A stretch of DNA of 6,372 nucleotides from an uncultured Francisella sp. (GCA_905373555.1 CAJPTP010000063.1:1-6372), one strand, 5' to 3'. Positions 1 through 5,690 are shown, counted from the stretch's first letter. Notes: a model not told the origin generated them from the sequence alone. Translations and numbers: made by a program.

Positions 1-13
1 GAGCGGGAGTGGG

Positions 14-48
14 AAAAGGGCGCCGCTCAAGCCTTGGGCGCGCCGCCC
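14..48 (-). terminator. Probable intrinsic terminator of rlmL, overlapping its stop codon
   Basis: Read on the minus strand, arm GGGCGGCGC (complement of 40-48) can pair with GCGGCGCCC (complement of 18-26) with one mismatch in nine. A 13-nt loop contains the TGA stop, and TTTTCCC follows (complement of 11-17). The T run is short and the stem lies partly in coding sequence, so the assignment is tentative. Confidence 0.4.
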
Positions 49-1388
49 GGTTGGCCCGAACATTGACCCGAATTCGGCCCCCGGGGCTCGAGCCCGCCAT
101 CCGAAGCGGCGTCGGCCGCACGCGCAGCGGCGAGCGCATTGTCGGCGGCTTTGTCGGCTTTGTCGGCGGCGGCGCCGAGATCGCCGAGGTCGCGTGCGTC
201 GACGCCCGCGTTGGGATCGGGGTCGCGCCTTTTGCGGTTCGAGCCCTTGTACATGTTGAAGGCGAACAGCCGGCATTCGAAATCGCCGTTGCGCAGGGGG
301 AAGCGGCGGGCGGGCCGCAACCCCATCATCGCGGGCAGCCCCCGATCGGGGGTGATCAGGGCCGCGTCCCACCCGTCGTAGCGGCGCTTGAGGGCCGCGC
401 CCCACGCCGCCGCCTCGCGCCGGATTGCCTCGAGATCGCCCAAGCGCTCGCCATAGGGGGGATTGGCCATCAGCAGCCCGCCTTGCTCGCAGGGGCGGGG
501 CGAATCGCGGAAATCCCCGACCGACCACGAGATCGCGTCGGCCACGCCCGCGCGCTGCGCGTTGCGCCGCGCCATGTCCACGGCGCGCGGGTCGACGTCG
601 GCGGCGAAGACGGGAACCGGCGCCTGTCGGATGCGCGCCGTGAGCTCCTTGCCCACGCGCATCAAAACATCCTTGTCGAAATCCGCCCAGTTTTCGAAGG
701 CGAACCGGCGCTGCAGCCCGGGCGCCAGATCCTTGGCGATCATCGCCGCCTCGATGGCGATCGTGCCCGAGCCGCACATCGGGTCGAAAAACGGCCGCTC
801 GCCCTTGTAACCGCACAGCGCCAGCATCCCCGCCGCCAAGTTCTCGCGCAGCGGCGCGACGTCCTTTTCCAGCCGATAGCCGCGCTTGAACAGCGACTCG
901 CCCGAGCTGTCCAAATAAAAGTAGGCGTTGGACTCATCCAAAAACACCTGGATGCGCACCTCGGGGTCTTGCTTGTCGACGTCCGGCCTATAGCCCGCTT
1001 TGTCGCGAAAGCGGTCGCACACGGCGTCTTTGACATGCAAGGCGATGTAGTTCAGCGAGCGCACCGACGAGCCTTTGGCCTCGATTTTGATCTTGAAGGA
1101 ACGATCGGGCAGGAACAGCTCTTCCCAAGGGATGCTGCGGGCGGCGCGGTAAATCGAGCGCTCGTCGCTCGCGTGGCGCTTGGCCAACAGCGTCAAAACG
1201 CGCGAGGCGATGCGGCCGGCCAAATTGAGCCGAACCATGTCCTCGTAGCTGCCGCGCAGATGAACCCGGGCGACGTCGGCCAAGGCGTTTTTTCCCGTGA
1301 TCTCCCGAGCCTCTTGCGCCAGCGCCTCCTCCAGCCCCCGCGGGCAGGTCAGCACCAACGCCATGCTGTCGTGATTGACGTAAGACAT
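27..1388 (-). CDS. rlmL: RlmL-type 23S rRNA (guanine-N2) methyltransferase, THUMP plus UPF0020 domains
   Basis: A 453-residue SAM-dependent RNA methyltransferase that resembles the N-terminal half of E. coli RlmL/YcbY, which makes m2G2445 in 23S rRNA; the target is inferred from family. Seen: an opening segment with CPRGLEEALAQEA (15-27), a THUMP-like region (about 60-160), a SAM-binding motif DPMCGSGT (202-209), an acidic loop FAADVDPRAVDMARRNA (261-277) and the catalytic N-P-P-Y motif at 309-312 followed by GERLG. No fused RlmK half is present, as is common outside gammaproteobacteria. The start at 1388 is supported by GGAG (complement of 1396-1399) seven bases upstream; an internal Met9 has no such site. 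Residues from about 385 to the end form an Ala/Asp/Gly-rich tail, probably disordered, that the catalytic domain does not need. It is divergent from mutY. It could instead be a related THUMP methyltransferase acting on another RNA. Confidence 0.88.
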   Translation of the reverse strand: MSYVNHDSMALVLTCPRGLEEALAQEAREITGKNALADVARVHLRGSYEDMVRLNLAGRIASRVLTLLAKRHASDERSIYRAARSIPWEELFLPDRSFKIKIEAKGSSVRSLNYIALHVKDAVCDRFRDKAGYRPDVDKQDPEVRIQVFLDESNAYFYLDSSGESLFKRGYRLEKDVAPLRENLAAGMLALCGYKGERPFFDPMCGSGTIAIEAAMIAKDLAPGLQRRFAFENWADFDKDVLMRVGKELTARIRQAPVPVFAADVDPRAVDMARRNAQRAGVADAISWSVGDFRDSPRPCEQGGLLMANPPYGERLGDLEAIRREAAAWGAALKRRYDGWDAALITPDRGLPAMMGLRPARRFPLRNGDFECRLFAFNMYKGSNRKRRDPDPNAGVDARDLGDLGAAADKADKAADNALAAARAADAASDGGLEPRGPNSGQCSGQPGGAPKA

Positions 1389-1486
1389 ATCCTCGCTCCA
1401 CAGCTTGCCCGGCCGGGCTTCGGCCCAATCTTGCTATCAAGGCGCCATCGGATCCCCGGCGTCGGCCGCCCGTTGGCTTGGGCGCG

Positions 1487-1492
1487 ATTATA
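1487..1492 (-). promoter_or_regulatory. Predicted -10 box of the rlmL promoter
   Basis: The minus strand reads TTTTGTATAATCGCG, a perfect TATAAT consensus, about 100 nt upstream of the rlmL start codon. No good -35 hexamer is visible at 16-18 bp. Transcription would begin near 1480, giving a leader of roughly 90 nt. Confidence 0.5.
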
Positions 1493-1512
1493 CAAAACCG
1501 GCGCCGCGCCAT

Positions 1513-1548
1513 GCGGATTGCCCGCGCCCCAAGCCGCGGGCAATCCGC
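1513..1548. repeat. Perfect 14-bp inverted repeat between the divergent promoters
   Basis: GCGGATTGCCCGCG (1513-1526) and its exact reverse complement CGCGGGCAATCCGC (1535-1548) are separated by 8 nt (CCCCAAGC). It lies upstream of both predicted -10 boxes. Neither strand has an adjacent T run, so it is not a standard terminator. It could be an operator, a cruciform or a dispersed palindromic element. Confidence 0.8.
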
Positions 1549-1596
1549 GGGCGGCCCGATCCCGCGGTTCGCCGGCGCGGCGCTTCAGCCCGGGGC

Positions 1597-1628
1597 GCGC
1601 CCAAGCCCCCTATAATGCCCTTGGGCGC
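1597..1628. promoter_or_regulatory. 9-bp dyad bracketing the mutY-side -10 box (candidate operator)
   Basis: GCGCCCAAG (1597-1605) and its exact complement CTTGGGCGC (1620-1628) flank a 14-nt spacer that contains TATAAT. The predicted start of transcription, near 1622, falls in the right arm. A dyad centred on a -10 box is a typical place for a repressor, but it could also form a hairpin only at the DNA level. Function is inferred. Confidence 0.45.
1611..1616 (+). promoter_or_regulatory. Predicted -10 box of the mutY promoter
   Basis: CCCCCTATAATGCC contains a perfect TATAAT consensus, 125 nt before the chosen mutY start. No good -35 element is seen at the usual spacing, so the promoter may depend on an activator or be weak. 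Confidence 0.5.
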
Positions 1629-1740
1629 CGACTCCGGGCAACCCGCGCCAGCGCAAGGATCGGCGGCGCGCTTGCGCCGCGCCGAGCGCATTTTTCCCGG
1701 CTTTCAGACCGATTTCATTTTGACCGAACCCATTCGCCCC

Positions 1741-3306
1741 ATGACTCAGCAAAACGCTTTGCCGCCGAACCCTTCGAATCCTTCGAACCCTCGGGGCCGA
1801 ACCCGGGCCGGCGCCTTGGCCAAGACCCAGACTGCGGCCAAGGCTGCGGCCAAGGCTGCGGCCCAAGCCGACGCCGAGCGCAAAAAACGAGACTTTGGGC
1901 CCGCGATCTCAAGCTGGCAGTTGCGCTTTGGCCGCAACGACCTGCCTTGGCAATGCTCCGACCCCTACCGGGTGTGGCTGTCGGAAATCATGCTGCAGCA
2001 AACGACCGCGGAGACGGTCAAGCGCTACTACCCGCGGTTTTTGGCGCGCTTCCCGACCCTGCGAGACCTCGCGGACGCGCCCTTGGACGACGTTTTGGCG
2101 CTGTGGGCGGGCTTGGGCTACTACGCCCGCGCCAAAAACCTGCGCAAAACCGCGCAAATCGTCGCAACCGAATTCGGCGGACGCTTTCCCAAGGAGCCCG
2201 AAAACCTGCGCGCGCTGCCCGGGATCGGCCGCTCGACCGCCAACGCCATCGCCTGCTTCGCCTTCGGCGCCAAGACCGCCATTTTGGACGGCAACGTCAA
2301 GCGCGTGCTGCGCCGCGTCTTCGGGATCGAAGGCGACCCCAAGTCCAAGCAAACCGAAAACGCGCTGTGGGCTCTGGCCGAAAGCCTGGTTCCCCCCTCG
2401 CGCAACGCCGCCTACATCCAAGGGCTGATGGATTTGGGCGCGACGCTGTGCGCCCCGCGCAAAACGCGCTGTGAGGCATGCCCCGTGCGCTTGATGTGCC
2501 AAGCGCGCGCATCCGGCGACCCGACGGGCGGGCGCGCCCGCGATCCCGCCCCGAAGCCCGGCGCCATCCCCGCTTCGCGCGCCGAGCGGCAAAGCGCGAG
2601 CGTCGTTTTTTTGGCGTTTGTCGAAGGCGACCGGGTGTGGGCGGCGCGCCGCGGCGAAAACGGCATTTGGCCCAACCTGTGGGCGCCGCCCTGCGTCGTT
2701 CAAGCCATCCGCCCCCATTCCCCGTCCCCGGCCGCGCCCGGCCGGAAACGCGGCAAGCTGCAAACGCTCAAAGCCGCGCCCGAGCGCGCGCAGACGATCG
2801 CCTTGGCCCAAGACCTGCTGCGCAGGCTCCAAGACCGCGGGGCCGTCGGCCCAATCCGGGCGTTTTGCGCCAAGCTTTGCGCCCTGACGGGCAAAGATTT
2901 GGTCGCGGACGCTTTTTGCGCCCCCGTTTTGGACTCGGCCGCTTTGCTCCGGGCTTTGAGCCAAGAGCAGGCTCGCCTTGGCCCGGGCGCGGCGCTCGCG
3001 GGCGCGACAACCCGAGCCGAAGCTGAAGCCGAAGCTGAAGCCGAAGCCGAAGCCGGCGACGGCTCAGGCGCAGGGGCAGGGGCAGACGACGCGCGCCTCA
3101 ACGCGCGGCCCGGCAAGACCCCGGCGGCGCCGGGGCCTTTCGGCGCCGCCCGGCTTGAAATCTTTCCCGGCCTCGCGCCCATCGCGCTGATCGCGCAAGG
3201 GGGCGAGGGCAAGCCCAAACCCTTCGCCGACCTCATCGAGCGAATTGTTCGACAACAGGCCGAAGCGACGCCAAGCGAAGAATCGCCAAGCGGCCCGACC
3301 TTTTGA
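1741..3306 (+). CDS. mutY: A/G-specific adenine DNA glycosylase MutY, with low-complexity additions
   Basis: MutY removes adenine mispaired with 8-oxoguanine. At 521 residues it is far longer than E. coli MutY (350). Seen: LPW (68-70) and VWLSEIMLQQT with catalytic Glu82; GLGYYARAKNL (124-134); helix-hairpin-helix LPGIGRSTANAI (159-170); catalytic Asp183 in ILDGNVKRV; a 4Fe-4S cluster C237-x6-C244-x2-C247-x5-C253; and a C-terminal NUDIX-like domain starting near SASVVFLAF (285) with GIWPNLWAPP (308-317). About 50 residues of Pro/Asn/Lys/Ala-rich sequence precede the core, including KAAAKAAAQA. An Ala-Glu run (426-438) and Ala/Gly sequence interrupt the C-terminal domain. The 8-oxoG-recognition loop reads LTGKDL (382-387), where a His is expected at position 384. 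The start at ATG 1741 is the only in-frame ATG near the core, but it has no clear ribosome site, so the N-terminus is uncertain. Confidence 0.93.
   Translation: MTQQNALPPNPSNPSNPRGRTRAGALAKTQTAAKAAAKAAAQADAERKKRDFGPAISSWQLRFGRNDLPWQCSDPYRVWLSEIMLQQTTAETVKRYYPRFLARFPTLRDLADAPLDDVLALWAGLGYYARAKNLRKTAQIVATEFGGRFPKEPENLRALPGIGRSTANAIACFAFGAKTAILDGNVKRVLRRVFGIEGDPKSKQTENALWALAESLVPPSRNAAYIQGLMDLGATLCAPRKTRCEACPVRLMCQARASGDPTGGRARDPAPKPGAIPASRAERQSASVVFLAFVEGDRVWAARRGENGIWPNLWAPPCVVQAIRPHSPSPAAPGRKRGKLQTLKAAPERAQTIALAQDLLRRLQDRGAVGPIRAFCAKLCALTGKDLVADAFCAPVLDSAALLRALSQEQARLGPGAALAGATTRAEAEAEAEAEAEAGDGSGAGAGADDARLNARPGKTPAAPGPFGAARLEIFPGLAPIALIAQGGEGKPKPFADLIERIVRQQAEATPSEESPSGPTF
1832..1867 (+). 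repeat. 12-nt tandem repeat in mutY coding the Lys-Ala-rich N-terminus
   Basis: CTGCGGCCAAGG occurs at 1832-1843 and 1844-1855, with an imperfect third copy at 1856-1867. It encodes AAKAAAKAAAQ. This is a short in-frame tandem repeat that could change copy number without shifting the frame. Confidence 0.8.
3016..3054 (+). repeat. Ala-Glu hexanucleotide repeat inside mutY
   Basis: Alternating GCC/GCT and GAA codons give six Ala-Glu units plus a final Ala (residues 426-438). At the DNA level it is a 12-nt unit GCCGAAGCTGAA twice, then GCCGAA twice. Every unit is a multiple of three, so slippage would lengthen or shorten a linker rather than break the gene. Confidence 0.85.
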
Positions 3307-3356
3307 AATCTTTGAAATTTTTTAAGATCCTCGGCATTTTGCGCCTTGTCTTGTCG

Positions 3357-3365
3357 TGTTAAAAT
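3357..3365 (+). promoter_or_regulatory. Predicted extended -10 promoter of the gcvT unit
   Basis: TGTTAAAAT is an extended -10 (TGn followed by TAAAAT, one mismatch to TATAAT). A weak TTGCGC at 3339-3344 is 15 bp upstream; no better -35 is seen. Transcription would start near 3372, leaving a leader of about 70 nt before gcvT. The surrounding AT-rich stretch (3301-3365) stands out in this GC-rich window. Confidence 0.55.
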
Positions 3366-3371
3366 CCGCTC

Positions 3372-3391
3372 GGCGCCGATGTTTCGGCGCC
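3372..3391 (+). promoter_or_regulatory. Perfect 8-bp hairpin at the 5' end of the gcvT leader
   Basis: GGCGCCGA (3372-3379) and TCGGCGCC (3384-3391) pair perfectly around a TGTT loop. No T run follows, so it is not a terminator. It would sit at or very near the predicted 5' end of the mRNA and could protect it, or be an operator at the start site. The 135-nt gap after mutY shows no glycine-riboswitch aptamer that I can recognise. Confidence 0.5.
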
Positions 3392-3441
3392 CGACGGCTT
3401 CCGCCGCAGGCTTGTTTGGACGTTTTGGAAGAAAGAGAAAC

Positions 3442-4539
3442 ATGGCTGAACTCAAGCGCACCGCGCTGTACGAATCGCACGTCGAAGCGGGCGGCAAAAT
3501 GGTCGATTTCGCGGGCTGGGAGCTGCCCATCCACTACGGGTCGCAGCTTGCGGAGCACGAGGCGGTGCGCTCGGACGCCGGCATGTTCGACGTCTCGCAC
3601 ATGATGGTGAGCGAGATTCAAGGCGCCGACGCCAAAAAATGGCTGCAAACGCTGCTGGCCAACGACGCGGCGAAGCTGGGGTTCGTGGGCAAAGCCCTGT
3701 ACTCGCCGATGCTCAACGACAACGGCGGCGTCGTGGATGACCTGATCGTTTATCGCATGAACGAGGAGGAAACGCGCTACCGCATCGTGTCCAACGCCGC
3801 GACGCGCGACAAGGACGCCGCCCAATTCGCCAAAATCGCGGGTCGATTCGGCGACGTGGCGATCCAGCGCAACGACTCGGTCGCGATGATCGCGGTCCAA
3901 GGCCCCAACGCCTTGGCCAAACTCTCATCCGCCCTGCCCGACTTGGGGGCGCTGAGCGAGGGGCTGAAGCCCTTTTGCGCCCGAACGACGCCCGACGGGC
4001 GCTTCATCGCCCGCACGGGCTACACGGGCGAGGACGGGTGCGAAATCATCATCCCGGCCGCGCAAGCGCGCGAAACGTTCGCCAAGCTCCTCGCCGCGGG
4101 CGTCAAGCCCTGCGGCTTGGGCGCGCGCGACACGCTGCGGCTGGAGGCCGGGATGAACCTCTACGGCCACGACATGGATGAAACCACCACCCCGTGGGAA
4201 ACGGGTTTGGCGTGGACGGTGGCGATGAAGGACGACCGCCGGTTTGTCGGGCGCGAGGCGTTGGAAAAAGCCAAGCCGCTGACCAAGATGAGGCAAACGG
4301 GCGTGCTGCTCGAAGGCCGCGGGGTGATGCGCGACGGCATGAAGCTGTATGCGCCCGACGGCCAAGAGGGGATCGTCACTTCGGGCAGCTTCTCGCCCAC
4401 CCTCAAGCGCTCCATCGGCATCGCCAGGATTCCCGTCGGCGCCCCCGAGCAATTGGAAGTCGAGATTCGGGGCGTCCGAACCCCCGCGCGCGCGGTCAAG
4501 CTGCCTTTCGTGCGCAACGGGAAACAACAATTCGAATGA
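3442..4539 (+). CDS. gcvT: Glycine cleavage system T protein (aminomethyltransferase)
   Basis: GcvT takes the aminomethyl group carried on lipoyl-GcvH, releases ammonia and passes the one-carbon unit to tetrahydrofolate as 5,10-methylene-THF, in the cytosol. The protein is 365 residues, close to E. coli GcvT (364). Family signatures: MVDFAGWELPIHYG (20-33), MFDVSHM (48-54), VVDDLIVY (97-104) with the conserved folate-site Asp, RTGYTGEDGCE (191-201), GLGARDTLRLEAGMNLYGH (225-243) and SGSFSPTLKRSIG (314-326). The start at 3442 gives MAELKRTALYESH, the normal family N-terminus; an in-frame ATG 32 codons upstream would translate the leader hairpin and is unlikely. The ribosome site is modest (GGAAGAAAGAG, 3427-3437). 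It is followed by a small secreted protein and then gcvH; gcvP is not in the window. No truncation or missing motif is seen. Confidence 0.97.
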   Translation: MAELKRTALYESHVEAGGKMVDFAGWELPIHYGSQLAEHEAVRSDAGMFDVSHMMVSEIQGADAKKWLQTLLANDAAKLGFVGKALYSPMLNDNGGVVDDLIVYRMNEEETRYRIVSNAATRDKDAAQFAKIAGRFGDVAIQRNDSVAMIAVQGPNALAKLSSALPDLGALSEGLKPFCARTTPDGRFIARTGYTGEDGCEIIIPAAQARETFAKLLAAGVKPCGLGARDTLRLEAGMNLYGHDMDETTTPWETGLAWTVAMKDDRRFVGREALEKAKPLTKMRQTGVLLEGRGVMRDGMKLYAPDGQEGIVTSGSFSPTLKRSIGIARIPVGAPEQLEVEIRGVRTPARAVKLPFVRNGKQQFE

Positions 4540-4545
4540 TTCGAT

Positions 4546-4566
4546 CGGCGCCTCCCGAGGGCGCCG
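4546..4566 (+). terminator. Hairpin after gcvT (weak terminator or processing site)
   Basis: CGGCGCC (4546-4552) pairs perfectly with GGCGCCG (4560-4566) around a 7-nt loop, 6 nt after the gcvT stop. Only three T residues follow (4570-4572), so it is probably a leaky attenuator or an mRNA-stabilising stem rather than a full stop. Confidence 0.4.
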
Positions 4567-4574
4567 CCGTTTGC

Positions 4575-4588
4575 GGGCGCTCGCGCCC
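4575..4588 (+). promoter_or_regulatory. Small GC hairpin just upstream of the ribosome site of the secreted-protein gene
   Basis: GGGCG (4575-4579) pairs with CGCCC (4584-4588) around a 4-nt CTCG loop. The GGAG ribosome site (4594-4597) begins five bases later. The stem is short but all G-C and could affect ribosome access. Confidence 0.3.
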
Positions 4589-4602
4589 GATATGGAGAAA
4601 CC

Positions 4603-4986
4603 ATGAGACACGTTTTGCCTCTTGCCGCCGCCTTGGCGTTCGCGGCCGCCGCCGCCTTGGCCGCCGGCAACCCTCAAGGCCCCTACGTGGGCAAGGAAAT
4701 CAAGCTCAACTGCTCCGACAACACGGCCGCGACGCTGTCGTTCAAGGGCAATAACCAGAAAAACGGAACGCTGCGCATCATCAAGGTCGACGAAAAAGGC
4801 GTGACGGCGGCCAACTACGACGTCGCGCTGAAAGTGGATCCCTTGAACCGCATCTACAACAACCCCAGCCAAGGCGTCGAGCTGATGGAAAACTCCAAGC
4901 AGGTCACGATCAGCTACAAGGCAGGCAAACGCGACTTCGTGGTCGCCTGCCCCAGGCCCGCCGGCCAGCCCACCTTGAAGCAGTGA
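4603..4986 (+). CDS. Small secreted (periplasmic) protein of unknown function
   Basis: I do not recognise the family. The 127-residue product begins MRH followed by a hydrophobic Ala/Leu stretch to about residue 20 and an ALA-A cleavage-like site (A18-A20), so a Sec signal peptide is likely. There is no lipobox cysteine. The mature part of about 106 residues is polar and Lys/Asn-rich, with alternating patterns suggesting beta strands (ATLSFKG, VTISYKAG, DFVVAC). It has two cysteines (37 and 116) that could form a disulfide in the periplasm. A good ribosome site (GGAG, 4594-4597) sits five bases before the ATG. It lies between gcvT (63 nt gap) and gcvH (115 nt gap) on the same strand, with no obvious promoter of its own. 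A link to glycine metabolism is only positional. Confidence 0.8.
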   Translation: MRHVLPLAAALAFAAAAALAAGNPQGPYVGKEIKLNCSDNTAATLSFKGNNQKNGTLRIIKVDEKGVTAANYDVALKVDPLNRIYNNPSQGVELMENSKQVTISYKAGKRDFVVACPRPAGQPTLKQ

Positions 4987-5101
4987 CGCGCGGCAAAAAA
5001 TGACGCCGGTTGCGCCCGCGACGGCCCGGGCCTCGGCCCGCCCCGGGCGCATTCGGGAAAAACGGCCACCCCGCAAGCGACAAAAAAACAAGGAAAACGA
5101 A
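4987..5101 (+). other. Gap before gcvH with inverted repeat and A-rich leader
   Basis: No promoter is evident. GCCCGGG (5024-5030) can pair with CCCGGGC (5042-5048) across an 11-nt loop. The last 20 bases are A-rich and carry the gcvH ribosome site AAGGA (5090-5094). An in-frame ATG at 5000 would add 34 Arg/Pro-rich residues to GcvH that the family lacks, so this stretch is treated as untranslated. Confidence 0.6.
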
Positions 5102-5482
5102 ATGAGCGACATTCCGGAGAAGTTGAAGTACACGGCCAGCCACGAATGGGTCAGAGACAACCGCGACGGCACCTACACCGTGGGCCTGACCGACCACGCC
5201 CAGGAATCCCTGGGCGACGTGGTTTTCGTCGAGCTGCCGGATTTCGGCAAAGAGGTGACCGCCGGGGTTGAGGCGGGAACGGTCGAGTCGGTCAAGGCCG
5301 CCTCCGACATCTTCGCGCCGCTGACGGGCTCCGTCTCGAAAAGAAACGGCCGGCTCGAAAACGAGCCCGGGCTGATCAACTCCGACCCCTACGGCGAGGG
5401 CTGGCTGTTTGTGATGAAGAAGGTCGACAAAGCCGCGTTCGACGCTTTGCTCAGCGCCGAGCAGTACGCCAAGGAAATTTGA
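5102..5482 (+). CDS. gcvH: Glycine cleavage system H protein (lipoyl carrier)
   Basis: GcvH carries the aminomethyl intermediate on a lipoyl-lysine arm between GcvP, GcvT and Lpd. At 126 residues it matches the usual size (E. coli 129). Seen: KYTASHEWVR (9-18), VGLTDHAQESLGDVVFVELP (27-46), the lipoylation site VESVKAASD with Lys65, and NSDPYGEGWLF near the C-terminus. The start at 5102 gives the normal N-terminus MSDIPEKLKYT and is backed by AAGGA (5090-5094) seven bases upstream. The usual Ala-Val-Val/Ala-x-Val before the lipoyl motif is AGTV here, a mild variation. It is the last gene of the gcvT unit, ending in an intrinsic terminator 20 nt after the stop. gcvP, often directly downstream in proteobacteria, is absent here. 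Confidence 0.97.
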   Translation: MSDIPEKLKYTASHEWVRDNRDGTYTVGLTDHAQESLGDVVFVELPDFGKEVTAGVEAGTVESVKAASDIFAPLTGSVSKRNGRLENEPGLINSDPYGEGWLFVMKKVDKAAFDALLSAEQYAKEI

Positions 5483-5502
5483 CCCGACCGCCGCTTGGGC
5501 GC

Positions 5503-5528
5503 GCCCGGCCTTCGGCCGGGCTTCTTTT
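5503..5528 (+). terminator. Strong intrinsic terminator of the gcvT-gcvH unit
   Basis: GCCCGGCC (5503-5510) and GGCCGGGC (5514-5521) form a perfect 8-bp G-C stem around a TTC loop, followed by TTCTTTT (5522-5528). This is a textbook Rho-independent terminator placed 20 nt after the gcvH stop. Confidence 0.88.
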
Positions 5529-5553
5529 CGTCGGCCGGGGCCCGACGATTTTC
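5529..5553 (+). terminator. Possible second, weaker terminator in tandem
   Basis: CGTCGG (5529-5534) pairs with CCGACG (5542-5547) around a 7-nt loop, followed by ATTTTCC. It directly follows the main terminator and could act as a back-up. Confidence 0.35.
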
Positions 5554-5690
5554 CTCTCCCTTTGCCTCCCTTTTTTGCTTCCCCCGCCGCCTCTTTGCGC
5601 CCGTTTTTTCCCGATCCCAAGGCGCCGCCGCGGCGGCGGCGCGGAGGCGGGGCAGCGCAAAGCGGAAGGGGAAAAGGGAACGGTCCCGGG
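5551..5690 (+). repeat. Pyrimidine-rich then purine-rich tract with a central hairpin
   Basis: Of the 60 bases at 5551-5610 about 53 are pyrimidines; 5641-5680 is about 34 of 40 purines. Between them GCGCCGCCG (5622-5630) and CGGCGGCGC (5634-5642) form a perfect 9-bp stem with a 3-nt loop. Further out, CTTTGCGC (5593-5600) pairs exactly with GCGCAAAG (5655-5662). The whole could fold as a long interrupted hairpin. No gene is seen here; short frames through it are low-complexity and have no ribosome site. Apart from the two terminators upstream, the 243-nt gap 5483-5725 holds nothing else clear, and no good promoter for the next gene is visible. Confidence 0.65.

Larger units (their letters stand above)
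1389..1740. other. Divergent intergenic control region between rlmL and mutY
   Basis: A 352-nt stretch with no convincing gene. Small open frames crossing it have no supporting ribosome site or recognisable protein. It holds a minus-strand TATAAT (1487-1492), a plus-strand TATAAT (1611-1616), a perfect 14-bp inverted repeat (1513-1548) and a 9-bp dyad around the plus-strand box (1597-1628). The last 110 bases before mutY show no further clear signal. Confidence 0.75.

Noticed and set aside
1405..1740. N-terminal extension of mutY by 112 residues to an ATG at 1405
   Set aside because: It would place both predicted promoters and the inverted repeats in coding sequence, and the translation is low-complexity. 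However, the 1741 start lacks a clear ribosome site, so some doubt remains.
9..2474. 821-residue open frame on the plus strand across rlmL and into mutY
   Set aside because: It runs antisense to rlmL and out of frame with mutY, with an Arg/Pro/Ala-rich translation and no recognisable domain. Both genes it overlaps have clear family motifs.
3301..3335. AT-rich stretch after mutY as a terminator
   Set aside because: It contains a direct repeat (TTTGAAAT at 3302 and 3311) and T runs but no G-C stem, so it is better read as promoter-flanking AT-rich DNA.
3346..3441. Upstream in-frame ATG extending gcvT by 32 residues
   Set aside because: The extension would translate the predicted promoter and hairpin. 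The family N-terminus matches the ATG at 3442.
5000..5101. Upstream in-frame ATG extending gcvH by 34 residues
   Set aside because: The Arg/Pro-rich extension is unlike any GcvH. The ATG at 5102 has a good ribosome site and the normal N-terminus.
3925..5172. 415-residue minus-strand open frame opposite gcvT and the secreted-protein gene
   Set aside because: It is a shadow of the real coding strand, with no family signatures.
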